From: JBCCFK01 sp965262315
Lineage (GTDB): Bacteria > Actinomycetota > Acidimicrobiia > Acidimicrobiales > UBA8592
Length of the DNA stretch: 58,958 nucleotides
NCBI GenBank assembly: GCA_965262315.1
Contig: CBDHFJ010000138.1
Location: 1-58,958 of the forward strand
Reading direction: 5' to 3'
Within the stretch, counting starts at the first letter, position 1. Each line of letters starts with the position of its first letter. This document shows, in pieces, positions 18,097 to 26,198 of this stretch. The notes below the pieces were generated by a model, which did not search any database, was not told the DNA's origin, and saw only the letters and a list, made by a program, of their open reading frames with translations. The position numbers and the translations under genes are program-made.

Positions 18097-18396
18097 ATGT
18101 TGCTCGTCCAGTTCCTCCTCCTGAGCTCGGTGCTGTTCTGCATCGGTGTGTACGGCGTGCTGTCCCGCCGCAACGGCGTCATGGTGCTGATGTCGATCGA
18201 GCTCATCTTGAATGCGGTGAACATCAACCTCGTCGCCTTCGGTGCCTTCAACGGCACCGTCACCGGTGAGGTGTTCGCCCTGTTCGTCATCGCCATCGCG
18301 GCCGCCGAGGTGGGCGTGGGTCTGGCGATCGTCCTGTTGATCTTCCGGAACAAGCGCAGTGTCGACATCTCCGAAGTCGACCTGATGAAGGGCTGA
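18097..18396 (+). CDS. nuoK: NADH-quinone oxidoreductase subunit K (cluster 2)
   Basis: Three-TM proton-channel subunit (99 aa). The TM2 glutamate is in MSIELILNAVNINLV and the TM3 glutamate in AAAEVGVGLAIV. It is close in sequence to the cluster-1 NuoK, and its length is typical. It lies 11 bases after nuoJ and 2 before nuoL. Confidence 0.95.
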   Translation: MLLVQFLLLSSVLFCIGVYGVLSRRNGVMVLMSIELILNAVNINLVAFGAFNGTVTGEVFALFVIAIAAAEVGVGLAIVLLIFRNKRSVDISEVDLMKG

Positions 18397-18398
18397 CG

Positions 18399-20729
18399 AT
18401 GGGTTCGCTGCTGACACTCGCCGTCGAGGGCCCCAAGGCCATCGCCCCCGCCGGGGGCTGGTTCCTCGAGAACGCCTGGATCATCCCGCTGCTGCCGGCG
18501 ATCTCATTCGTGCTGATCCTCTTCTTCGGCAAGCGCATGCCCTACAAGGGCTCCGAGATCGGCATCGCCGCCGTCGGCCTGGCGTTCGTCCTGGCGGTCC
18601 TGACCGCCGGCCAGTGGATCAACCAGGTCGACACCGCCAAGGACCGCGTCGACAAGGACGAGTCCGGTGAAGTGCACGAAGGCGAGGAGGCCCTCGGGTC
18701 CGAGGTCGAGCTCGCCGCCGGCGAGGACCTGGTGCTGCCGGCGCTCCCCGGCGCCGAGGAGGGCGAGGCCAAGGTCGGCGTCGACGCCATCGTCGAGCGC
18801 TTCACCTGGTGGGAGAACGGCGGTGTCGAGTTCCAGGTCGGCATCATGGTCGACGGCCTCACGGTGATGATGCTGTTCGTCGTCACGGCCATCTCGCTGC
18901 TGGTCCACATCTACTCCACCGACTACGTGAACGGTGACCGCAGGTACACGCACTACTTCGCGTTCCTGAGCCTGTTCACCGCCTCGATGCTGTTCTTCGT
19001 GCTCAGCGAGAACGTGCTCCAGATGATCGTGGGCTGGGAGCTGGTCGGTGTCTGTTCGTTCGCGCTGATCGGTCACTGGTGGGAGGAGAAGCCCAACTCC
19101 GACGCCGCCCTCAAGGCGTTCCTGACCAACCGTGTCGGCGACATGGGTCTGCTGATCGGCATGATCATCCTGTTCTTCTCGGCCGGCGAGACGTGGAGCA
19201 TCATCGACATCAACAAGGCGGCGATCGGCCACGACATCGGCCAGACCACGCTGTTCATCGCCGCCTTGTGTCTGACCGCCGCGGTGATGTCCAAGTCCGG
19301 CCAGTTCGTCCTGCACACCTGGCTCCCCGACGCCATGGCCGGCCCCACGCCCGTCTCGGCGCTGATCCACGCCGCCACCATGGTCGTCGCCGGCATCTAC
19401 ATGGTCGCCCGCCTCTACGGCGTCTTCTGGGAGGGCTACACCATCCCCGGATCGGCCTTCAATGTCCTGGCCCTCGTGGGCTCGGTGACCCTGGTCGGTG
19501 CCGGCCTGCTGGCCTTCGTCCAGGACGACATCAAGAAGGTGCTGGCGTACTCGACGGTCTCCCAGCTCGGCTACATGTGCATGGCCCTCGGCGTCGGCGC
19601 CTGGACCGCCGCGGTGTTCCATCTCTTCACCCACGCCTTCTTCAAGGCCGGTCTGTTCCTGGGCTCGGGTTCGGTGGCGCACTCAGTGCACAGCTTCAAC
19701 ATGAAGACGCACATGGGTGGCATGAAGAAGTTCATGCCGAAGACCTACTGGACCTTCGTGATCTGTTCACTCGCACTCATGGGCATCTTCCCGCTGGCCG
19801 GCTTCTGGTCCAAGGACGAGATCCTGGTGGGCACCGGCGGCTGGGGCTTCTTCGGCGGCACCAGCGCCAACGGCAGCTACGTGTTCGCCCTGGTGATGGG
19901 CATCATCGGTGCCGCGCTGACGTGCGCCTACATGACCCGCTGCATCTACCTGACGTTCCACGGCGAGTGGCGTGGTGCCGAGCACATGCATCACGACGAC
20001 GATCACGGCCACGCCGACGATCACGACGACCACCACGCCCTCGAGCCGCACGAGTCGGGCCCGCGCATCCTGATCCCGCTCTACATCCTGAGCGGCATGG
20101 CGATCATCGCCGGCTTCTTCAACATCCCGCCGGGGCTGTTCGGCGGCTTCTTCGGAAGTGCCGAGGAGCGCTTCTTCCAGTACGTGGAGCCCACGGCCGG
20201 CTACTTCCCGGTCATCAAGCACGGCATCCCCAGCTACTCGCTCGCGATCTTCTCGAGCATCGTGGCCATCGCCGGTATCGCCGCGGCGTACTACTACTTC
20301 TTCGTCCGGGTGAAGGCCCAGAGCCCGGCGGCCACCGAGCTCGCCGACGGCCCCACCAGCCACAACAAGCTGGCCAAGGCCGGTCACACCCTGCTGGTCA
20401 ACAAGTACTACCTCGACCACCTCTACACCGACGTCATCGCCGGTGGCACCAAGGGGCCGGTCGCCGACGCCACCTATTGGGTCAACCAGCACGCGATCGA
20501 CGAGGTGGTCAACCAGACCGGCAAGCGCACCGCGCAGGCCGCCACCTTCGTGTACGAGCAGATCGATCAGACCGTCGTCGACGGTGTCGTCAACCTGTCC
20601 GGCACCGCTTCCGAAGGCCTCGGCGAGGCCAGCCGCAGCGCCCTCCAGCGAGGCAAGGTGCAGCAATACGCCGCCATCATGTTCGCCGCCGCGACCATCA
20701 TCGCCGGCCTCTTCATTGTGTTTGTGTAG
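18399..20729 (+). CDS. nuoL: NADH-quinone oxidoreductase subunit L (cluster 2, long form)
   Basis: Antiporter-like subunit (776 aa), about 120 residues longer than the cluster-1 copy. The core motifs are present: GWELVGVCSFALIGHWW, LPDAMAGPTPVSALIHAAT and KKVLAYSTVSQLGYM. The extra length comes mainly from an acidic insert of about 60 residues after TM2 (near residues 70-130) and a longer C-terminal region. A His/Asp-rich loop (MHHDDDHGHADDHDDHH) lies near residue 530. A gap of 9 bases containing GGAG leads to nuoM. Confidence 0.95.
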   Translation: MGSLLTLAVEGPKAIAPAGGWFLENAWIIPLLPAISFVLILFFGKRMPYKGSEIGIAAVGLAFVLAVLTAGQWINQVDTAKDRVDKDESGEVHEGEEALGSEVELAAGEDLVLPALPGAEEGEAKVGVDAIVERFTWWENGGVEFQVGIMVDGLTVMMLFVVTAISLLVHIYSTDYVNGDRRYTHYFAFLSLFTASMLFFVLSENVLQMIVGWELVGVCSFALIGHWWEEKPNSDAALKAFLTNRVGDMGLLIGMIILFFSAGETWSIIDINKAAIGHDIGQTTLFIAALCLTAAVMSKSGQFVLHTWLPDAMAGPTPVSALIHAATMVVAGIYMVARLYGVFWEGYTIPGSAFNVLALVGSVTLVGAGLLAFVQDDIKKVLAYSTVSQLGYMCMALGVGAWTAAVFHLFTHAFFKAGLFLGSGSVAHSVHSFNMKTHMGGMKKFMPKTYWTFVICSLALMGIFPLAGFWSKDEILVGTGGWGFFGGTSANGSYVFALVMGIIGAALTCAYMTRCIYLTFHGEWRGAEHMHHDDDHGHADDHDDHHALEPHESGPRILIPLYILSGMAIIAGFFNIPPGLFGGFFGSAEERFFQYVEPTAGYFPVIKHGIPSYSLAIFSSIVAIAGIAAAYYYFFVRVKAQSPAATELADGPTSHNKLAKAGHTLLVNKYYLDHLYTDVIAGGTKGPVADATYWVNQHAIDEVVNQTGKRTAQAATFVYEQIDQTVVDGVVNLSGTASEGLGEASRSALQRGKVQQYAAIMFAAATIIAGLFIVFV

Positions 20730-20738
20730 GAGCTACTG

Positions 20739-22379
20739 ATGCTGACCGACAACAACTGGCTCTTGAGCGTGATCACGTTCGTGCCCCTCGTGGGCGCAGC
20801 GATCGTGATGCTCATCCCCAAGGCCGAAGAGCAACTCATCAAGATGACCGCCCTGCTGACGTCGTTCGTGGCGCTGGGCCTGGGCATCTACATGCTGATC
20901 GCCTTCGACTACGACGCGGGTGGCACCCTGCAGTTCGGCGTGGACGAGACCTGGATCGAGGTCATCAACAGCCGCTACATCCTCGGGGTCGACGGCATGT
21001 CGTTGCCGCTGATCGCGCTGACGGTGTTCGTGGTGCCGTTGTGCCTCATCTACTCGCTCGACCACATCCCGTCGCCGGGCAACCCCAAGGCATTCCTGTC
21101 GCTGATCCTCATCCTCGAGACGGGCATGATCGGCACGTTCGTGGCCCAGGACCTGATCCTCTTCTTCGTGTTCTTCGAGGTCGTCCTGCTCCCGATGTTC
21201 TTCATGATCGCGGTCTGGGGCGGCGAGGATCGCCGCTACGCCTCGCTGAAGTTCTTCCTCTACACGATGTTCGGTTCGGCCCTGATGCTCGTCAGCTTCC
21301 TGGCGATGTACTTCCTGGCCGACGGCACGCTGGTGGGCGACGAGGTCAACACGTTCTCGATGGTGGCCCTCTCCGAAGGCGCCACGCTCAACATCGCCCG
21401 CACCAGCCAGCTCTGGATCTTCGCCGGCATGTTCGTGGGCTTCGGCGTGAAGGTGCCGATGTTCCCGTTCCACACGTGGCTGCCCGACGCCCACACCCAG
21501 GCGCCCACGGTCGGCTCGGTCATCCTGGCGGCCGTGCTCCTGAAGCTCGGTACCTACGGCTTCATCCGGATCTCCATCCCGATGCTGCCCGAGGCCGCGG
21601 CGGCATGGGCTCCGTTCATCGGCCTGCTGGCGGTGATCGGCATCATCTACGGCGCCCTCGGCTGCCTGGCCCAGACCGACATGAAGCGGCTCATTGCGTT
21701 CTCGTCGGTGGCCCACATGGGCTTCGTCATGCTGGGCATCGCCACCCTGACCGACTTCGGCATCAATGCCGCCATCTTCGGCATGGTGGCTCACGGCCTG
21801 ATCACCGGGATGTTGTTCTTCCTCGCCGGATCCGTGAAGGAGCGCTACCACACCCTCGACATGGGGCGTCTGGGCGGGCTGCTCGTCAGCGCACCGCGCA
21901 TGGGCTGGATCCTCGGCTTCTGCGCCATGGCGTCGCTGGGCCTGCCCGGCCTGGCGGGGTTCTGGGGTGAGTTCCCGGCCATCCTCGCCAGCTACAACCC
22001 GGCGGCGATCCTCCCCGAGGCGACCTTCCGCGGCTACATGGTCGTGGCCGCCCTCGGCACCGTCCTGGCCGCCGGCTACCTCCTGTGGATGCTGCAGAAG
22101 ACCGCCATGGGAACGCCCAAGGACGAGTTCGTCGACGATCCGGAGATCACCGACGTCAACACCTACGAATGGATCGCCTGGGCCCCGATGCTGGCCCTCA
22201 TCCTCTTCTTCGGTCTGTATCCCCGTCCGCTGTTCAGCACCACCGACGACGCCGTCGTGAAGTCGCTGACGGTCGACATGCAGGGCGAGGTCGTCGACAA
22301 CTGCCTCGAACTCGAAGGCGACGACGGCCTGGCCTGTTTCGACGACCTGCGTGACGCCACCGAGGCGGCGGGCGGCTGA
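20739..22379 (+). CDS. nuoM: NADH-quinone oxidoreductase subunit M (cluster 2)
   Basis: Antiporter-like subunit (546 aa) with the TM5 glutamate in FFEVVLLPMFFMIAVWGG. HTWLPDAHTQAPTVGSVILA and KRLIAFSSVAHMGFVML follow. The C-terminus carries about 25 polar residues including two cysteines (DNCLELEGDDGLACFDD) that the cluster-1 copy lacks. The start has TAGGAG upstream and the stop overlaps nuoN by one base. Confidence 0.95.
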   Translation: MLTDNNWLLSVITFVPLVGAAIVMLIPKAEEQLIKMTALLTSFVALGLGIYMLIAFDYDAGGTLQFGVDETWIEVINSRYILGVDGMSLPLIALTVFVVPLCLIYSLDHIPSPGNPKAFLSLILILETGMIGTFVAQDLILFFVFFEVVLLPMFFMIAVWGGEDRRYASLKFFLYTMFGSALMLVSFLAMYFLADGTLVGDEVNTFSMVALSEGATLNIARTSQLWIFAGMFVGFGVKVPMFPFHTWLPDAHTQAPTVGSVILAAVLLKLGTYGFIRISIPMLPEAAAAWAPFIGLLAVIGIIYGALGCLAQTDMKRLIAFSSVAHMGFVMLGIATLTDFGINAAIFGMVAHGLITGMLFFLAGSVKERYHTLDMGRLGGLLVSAPRMGWILGFCAMASLGLPGLAGFWGEFPAILASYNPAAILPEATFRGYMVVAALGTVLAAGYLLWMLQKTAMGTPKDEFVDDPEITDVNTYEWIAWAPMLALILFFGLYPRPLFSTTDDAVVKSLTVDMQGEVVDNCLELEGDDGLACFDDLRDATEAAGG

Positions 22380-23899
22380 TGTTCGCCTCGCTCCTCGCCC
22401 AGGTCGATCCCGGAGCGTTCGTCCGGCCGCACATCGACTGGCACGCGGTCGCGCCCGAGCTCATCCTCCTGGGCGTTGGTGCCATCCTCACCCTGATCGA
22501 CATCATCTGGCTCGAGAAGGGCCGCAAGCTGACATCGTCGCTGGCGGGCATCGGCCTGTTGTTGCCGCTCATCCCCATCGTCACCCTGGCGATCGACGAC
22601 GACACGAGCCGCGAGCTCTTCAACGGCGGCTACGTGATCGACCGCTACAGCCTGATCCTCAAGGCGCTGTTCCTGCTGTCGGGCTACGTCGTGATCCTGC
22701 TGTCGGCCAACTACATCGCGGAAGGCGACTACTGGGAGAACGAGTACTACGGCCTCATGGTCTCCTCGATCCTCGGCATGGTGGTCATGGCGTCGGCCCG
22801 GGACCTGATCTCGATCTTCGTGGCCCTGGAGCTCTTGTCCATCCCGGCCTACATGCTCGCCACCTGGCGCAAGCGCGACCTCAAGAGCAACGAGGCCGGC
22901 CTGAAGTACTACCTGATGGGCGTGTTCGCCTCGGCGATCATGCTCTACGGCATGTCGCTCGTGTTCGGCGTGTCCGGCTCCACGTTGCTCACCGACATCA
23001 ACGCCTCGATCAGCTCGGGCGAGTCGTCCGAGGCGGTCATCACCCTGGGCATCATCTTCGTGGTGGTCGGCTTCGCCTTCAAGGTCTCGGCTTTCCCGTT
23101 CCACACCTGGTCGCCGGACACCTACGAGGGTGCGCCCACCCCGGTCACCGGCTTCCTGGCCGTCGCCTCGAAGGCGGCGGGTTTCGTGGCCCTGATGAAC
23201 CTCGTCGTGGTCGGCTTCCTCGGTCGAGACGACGTGTTCCAGCCGCTGCTGTGGGTTCTGGCCGCGGGCTCCATGACCGCCGGCAACGTGATGGCCCTGC
23301 GCCAGAAGAACATCGTCCGCCTCATGGCCTACTCGGGTGTGGCCCAGGCGGGCTTCATGCTGGCACCGTTGGCGGTGGCCGGCGAGAGCCTCAGCGCCGC
23401 TGATCAGTCGGTGTCGGCGATCGTGACCTACCTCGTGATCTACGCGGCCATGAACCTGGGTGCCTTCGCGATCATCATCTCGGTGGCGCGCAAGACCCAG
23501 TCGGCCGAGCTCGACAGCTACGACGGGCTGTTCCACTATGCGCCGGCGCTGGCCATCACCATGACGGTCTTCCTGGCGTCGCTGGCCGGCATCCCGCCGC
23601 TCGGCGGGTGGTTCGCCAAGTTCCAGGTCTTCACGTCGCTCACCAATCCGGGCACCGGCTGGGGCTACGCCCTCGCCGTCGTCGCCGCCGTCAACGCGGT
23701 GATCGCCTTCGGCTACTACGGCCGACTGGCGCTGCGGATGTGGGTGGAAGAGCCGCATCTCGGCGACCGTTCCCCGATCCGGGTGCCCGTCGCCTTGCAG
23801 TCGGCGCTCGTGATCACCGCGGTGACAACCGTTGCCTTCGGTGTGGTCCCCGGCATCGTCACCCACTTCACCGACGTCTCCCTCGTCGCACTGCCGTAG
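22379..23899 (+). CDS. nuoN: NADH-quinone oxidoreductase subunit N (cluster 2)
   Basis: Antiporter-like subunit (506 aa), last gene of the second operon. Motifs include FVALELLSIPAYMLA, HTWSPDTYEGAPTPVTGFLA and VRLMAYSGVAQAGFMLAP. It ends facing the minus-strand genes at 24027-25429. The 127-base convergent gap has only weak GC-rich inverted repeats and no clear T-tract terminator. Confidence 0.95.
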   Translation: MFASLLAQVDPGAFVRPHIDWHAVAPELILLGVGAILTLIDIIWLEKGRKLTSSLAGIGLLLPLIPIVTLAIDDDTSRELFNGGYVIDRYSLILKALFLLSGYVVILLSANYIAEGDYWENEYYGLMVSSILGMVVMASARDLISIFVALELLSIPAYMLATWRKRDLKSNEAGLKYYLMGVFASAIMLYGMSLVFGVSGSTLLTDINASISSGESSEAVITLGIIFVVVGFAFKVSAFPFHTWSPDTYEGAPTPVTGFLAVASKAAGFVALMNLVVVGFLGRDDVFQPLLWVLAAGSMTAGNVMALRQKNIVRLMAYSGVAQAGFMLAPLAVAGESLSAADQSVSAIVTYLVIYAAMNLGAFAIIISVARKTQSAELDSYDGLFHYAPALAITMTVFLASLAGIPPLGGWFAKFQVFTSLTNPGTGWGYALAVVAAVNAVIAFGYYGRLALRMWVEEPHLGDRSPIRVPVALQSALVITAVTTVAFGVVPGIVTHFTDVSLVALP

Positions 23900-24026
23900 C
23901 GCCTTCCTGCGGCGGTGCCGCTGCGGGGTGGGGCGAACGAAGCTCCGCCTTGCCAACCCTGAGCCATCGGGGACCGGCGGCGGGTCGGCCGGCCACCGCC
24001 AGAAGTTCGAGCCGCAGGGCCGACCG

Positions 24027-24476
24027 CTAGGTGTGATGAGCCTCGAGTCCCTGGTCGCCCGGCGGGGTTTGTCGCAGGGTGATGATCAAGCCCGCGACCG
24101 TCACGGCGGCGCCCAAGAGTGCGAGCCACAGCCCGTAGTGGCGATCGATGTGGGGGGCGGCCGGCGCTGGGCCGGGGGCCTCGACGGCCCGACCCACGAG
24201 GAACACGACGGCGACGAGGCTGAACACCAGGCCAAGGGTGACCGGTCGACGCGGGTCGAGGACCGGGCGACGTTTCGGGGCAACGGCGGTGAAGGCGCCC
24301 GACAGGACCAGGGTCACGCCCATCAGGCCGGTGGCGAACGAATACCCATTGTGACCATTGTCGACCCCATCGATGCTGAACCATGGGAGCCAGAGGGCGA
24401 TCGTGGTCAACGCCGCTCCCGTGATGGCCAGAAGCGGGCCCGGCCGGTCCCGATCGATGAACCCGCCCGACGTCAT
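24027..24476 (-). CDS. four-TM membrane protein of unknown function
   Basis: The 149-aa product has four hydrophobic segments (about residues 15-32, 48-66, 80-96, 114-134). Between TM1 and TM2 is a Trp/Gly-rich loop (LPWFSIDGVDNGHNGYSF) of the kind seen in many small actinobacterial membrane proteins; I do not recognise a named family. The ATG at 24476 overlaps the stop of the upstream esterase gene by four bases, so the pair forms one minus-strand unit. The frame is open further upstream but that stretch lies inside the esterase gene. Confidence 0.72.
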   Translation of the reverse strand: MTSGGFIDRDRPGPLLAITGAALTTIALWLPWFSIDGVDNGHNGYSFATGLMGVTLVLSGAFTAVAPKRRPVLDPRRPVTLGLVFSLVAVVFLVGRAVEAPGPAPAAPHIDRHYGLWLALLGAAVTVAGLIITLRQTPPGDQGLEAHHT

Positions 24477-25429
24477 GACGCCGTCCCGGCGAGGAAATCC
24501 CAGGCCAGCCTTGTGGTGTCGACGGGGAGCCAACCCTCGTCGAGGAACACGGCGTGCCCGAATCCCTCGAGCGTGACCAGCACGACGGTGGCGTCGTTGT
24601 CGCATCCGTCTGCCTGACGAGCGTGGTGAGGGCCGTCTCGCCAGGTTTCGGTCACGGCGTCGTCGCAGCCATTGCGCTCCCGCCAGGCATCGAAGTTGGC
24701 CACCGAGCCGGGCCAGTAGCCCGGGTCGTATTCGGCCACCGCATCGGCGGTACCGTGGATTTCCATGATCCGCACCGGGTCGTAGTCGGCCGCGACATCG
24801 GCCAAGAGATGCCCGGCCATGCAGGCGACGCCATCGATCGACGCGCTGGCTTGAGCAGCGACTCGCTGAGCCAGAATGCATCCGTTGGAGAATCCACTGA
24901 GGAAGATGCGATCGCCGTCGATCGCATACTGGGTCTGGAGCTGGTCGATCATGGCCACGATGAAGCCCACGTCGTCGAGCTGTTCGTTCAGGGCATGCCC
25001 GCAACAGCCGATCCCCGGCCGCTTCTCGAGTTCGGTGTCCGAGGGCCATGGGTCGCCGCCCCCATTCCACGACCACTCGATCCCGTAGGGCCGAACAAGA
25101 ACGAAGCCTTCGGTCGTCGCCAAGCGTTCGAAGTCGCTGAGGCGGCGTTGCCGGTCGGTGGTGTTCAAGAACCCGTGGATGTCGACCAGCAGGGGAACCG
25201 AGGTGTCGGGCAGATCGTCGGGCACGAACACGTCCCAGCAACGCAGGTGCGCTCCCTGAGCCTCGGGCAGGCAGTCGTCGCCGTGGGCGACGGTGGTATC
25301 GATCGGTCGTCCCTCGAGCAGGAGCAGTCCGGTCGGCACGACGACGGCGGCGATGCCGACCACGGCAACAAGCGTTGCGACCGTGGCCGTCGTCTTCCAG
25401 GCTCGCCAGGGCCTCGTTACCGACACCAT
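24473..25429 (-). CDS. secreted or membrane-anchored esterase of the PHB depolymerase/LpqC type
   Basis: Alpha/beta-hydrolase (318 aa) with one N-terminal hydrophobic segment (about residues 15-38), probably a signal anchor. The nucleophile elbow GFSNG places the serine at residue 181. VDIHGF near residue 83 is the oxyanion strand, EIHGTAD supplies the likely acid, and GFGHAVF the histidine. This pattern matches the PHB depolymerase/feruloyl esterase-like family; the substrate is unknown. The start ATG lies inside a perfect inverted repeat (25416-25438) and just downstream of promoter-like boxes, which suggests a leaderless message controlled by the divergent TetR gene. Confidence 0.8.
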   Translation of the reverse strand: MVSVTRPWRAWKTTATVATLVAVVGIAAVVVPTGLLLLEGRPIDTTVAHGDDCLPEAQGAHLRCWDVFVPDDLPDTSVPLLVDIHGFLNTTDRQRRLSDFERLATTEGFVLVRPYGIEWSWNGGGDPWPSDTELEKRPGIGCCGHALNEQLDDVGFIVAMIDQLQTQYAIDGDRIFLSGFSNGCILAQRVAAQASASIDGVACMAGHLLADVAADYDPVRIMEIHGTADAVAEYDPGYWPGSVANFDAWRERNGCDDAVTETWRDGPHHARQADGCDNDATVVLVTLEGFGHAVFLDEGWLPVDTTRLAWDFLAGTAS

Positions 25430-25438
25430 GTCGGTAAC
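25416..25438. promoter_or_regulatory. perfect palindromic operator between esterase and tetR
   Basis: Ten-base arms GTTACCGACA and TGTCGGTAAC are separated by CCA. The palindrome covers the esterase start codon (25427-25429) and the downstream edge of its -10 box. It lies 54 bases before the divergent TetR gene. Symmetry, size and place are typical for a TetR-family operator; binding is inferred. Confidence 0.65.
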
Positions 25439-25464
25439 GTAGCCGCGCCGAAGTTTGTGGTCAA
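25436..25464 (-). promoter_or_regulatory. leaderless-type promoter of the esterase gene
   Basis: On the minus strand a TTGACC box (25464-25459), a spacer of exactly 17 bases and a TACGTT box (25441-25436) precede the ATG by six bases. Transcription would start at or next to the A of the start codon. The operator overlaps the -10 edge and the predicted start. Confidence 0.6.
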
Positions 25465-25491
25465 TCTCCGAGGAGCTTCAATGGGGGGGCG

Positions 25492-26082
25492 ATGTCGACC
25501 CGTCACCCCCGCAACGCCGAGAAGACTCGGGCTGAGATCATCGAGGCCGCCACCGAGCTCTTCGGCTCACATGGCTTCCACCAGGTCACCGTGGGCGACA
25601 TCTGTGCCGCCGCCGGACTGAGTCGGGGTGGGTTCTACCATCACTTCGCCGATCGCAAAGCGTGCTTTGAAGCGGTCTGGAAGCAACTCCAAGACGATTG
25701 GGCGGCCCATACGGCATCGGTGGCCGAGACGGTCGGACCGCAGGATTTCATCGATCCGTGGCCGCTCATGGAACGGACGTTTCGAGAGCTGTTCGCGTAT
25801 TGGGCCGAACCGAAGCGTCGTCAGATCAATCTGTATGATCCGTTGCCCGCTCTTGGCTGGGAGCGAATCCGGGAGCTGCAGGACGAGAACGGTCTCCTGC
25901 AGATCGTGGAGATGCTCACCGTGCTCGAAAAGGTCAACGACATGATGACGGCCCGCCTCGTCTTCGCCGCCATCACGGCGGCCACATTCCACGTCGGCCG
26001 CGATGGGTGTCCGCCCGAAGAACACGGCGAGGCCGCTCGCGCCATCGTGCGTCTCCTCCGGGGGCTCCCGGACCGTTCGTAG
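25492..26082 (+). CDS. TetR-family transcriptional regulator
   Basis: A 196-aa regulator. The N-terminal TetR helix-turn-helix is clear: AEIIEAATELFGSHGFHQVT, then VGDICAAAGLSRGGFYHHF (residues 14-53). The C-terminal ligand domain is not assignable to a ligand class. It is divergent from the esterase, and a perfect palindrome lies in the 62-base gap, so it probably represses the esterase and perhaps itself. The start at 25492 follows a G-rich stretch. Confidence 0.85.
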   Translation: MSTRHPRNAEKTRAEIIEAATELFGSHGFHQVTVGDICAAAGLSRGGFYHHFADRKACFEAVWKQLQDDWAAHTASVAETVGPQDFIDPWPLMERTFRELFAYWAEPKRRQINLYDPLPALGWERIRELQDENGLLQIVEMLTVLEKVNDMMTARLVFAAITAATFHVGRDGCPPEEHGEAARAIVRLLRGLPDRS

Positions 26083-26183
26083 ATTTGCTCGGCGCCACGT
26101 CGATCACCGAGTGGCACCGAGGCTGCGGCCCGCGCGTCACCGTTCGGCTGCCTGACAGCTCCGCCATCGCGATGGGCCACCAC

Positions 26184-26189
26184 TAGGCT
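26184..26189 (+). promoter_or_regulatory. putative -10 box of the class V aminotransferase gene
   Basis: TAGGCT fits TAnnnT and ends nine bases before the ATG at 26199, so the transcript would have little or no leader. No clear -35 is seen. Confidence 0.4.
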
Positions 26190-26198
26190 TCTCAGCGC

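Noticed and set aside
19079..21970. Plus-strand frame of 963 codons across nuoL and nuoM of cluster 2
   Set aside because: Arg/His/Gly-rich out-of-frame reading that overlaps two clear genes.
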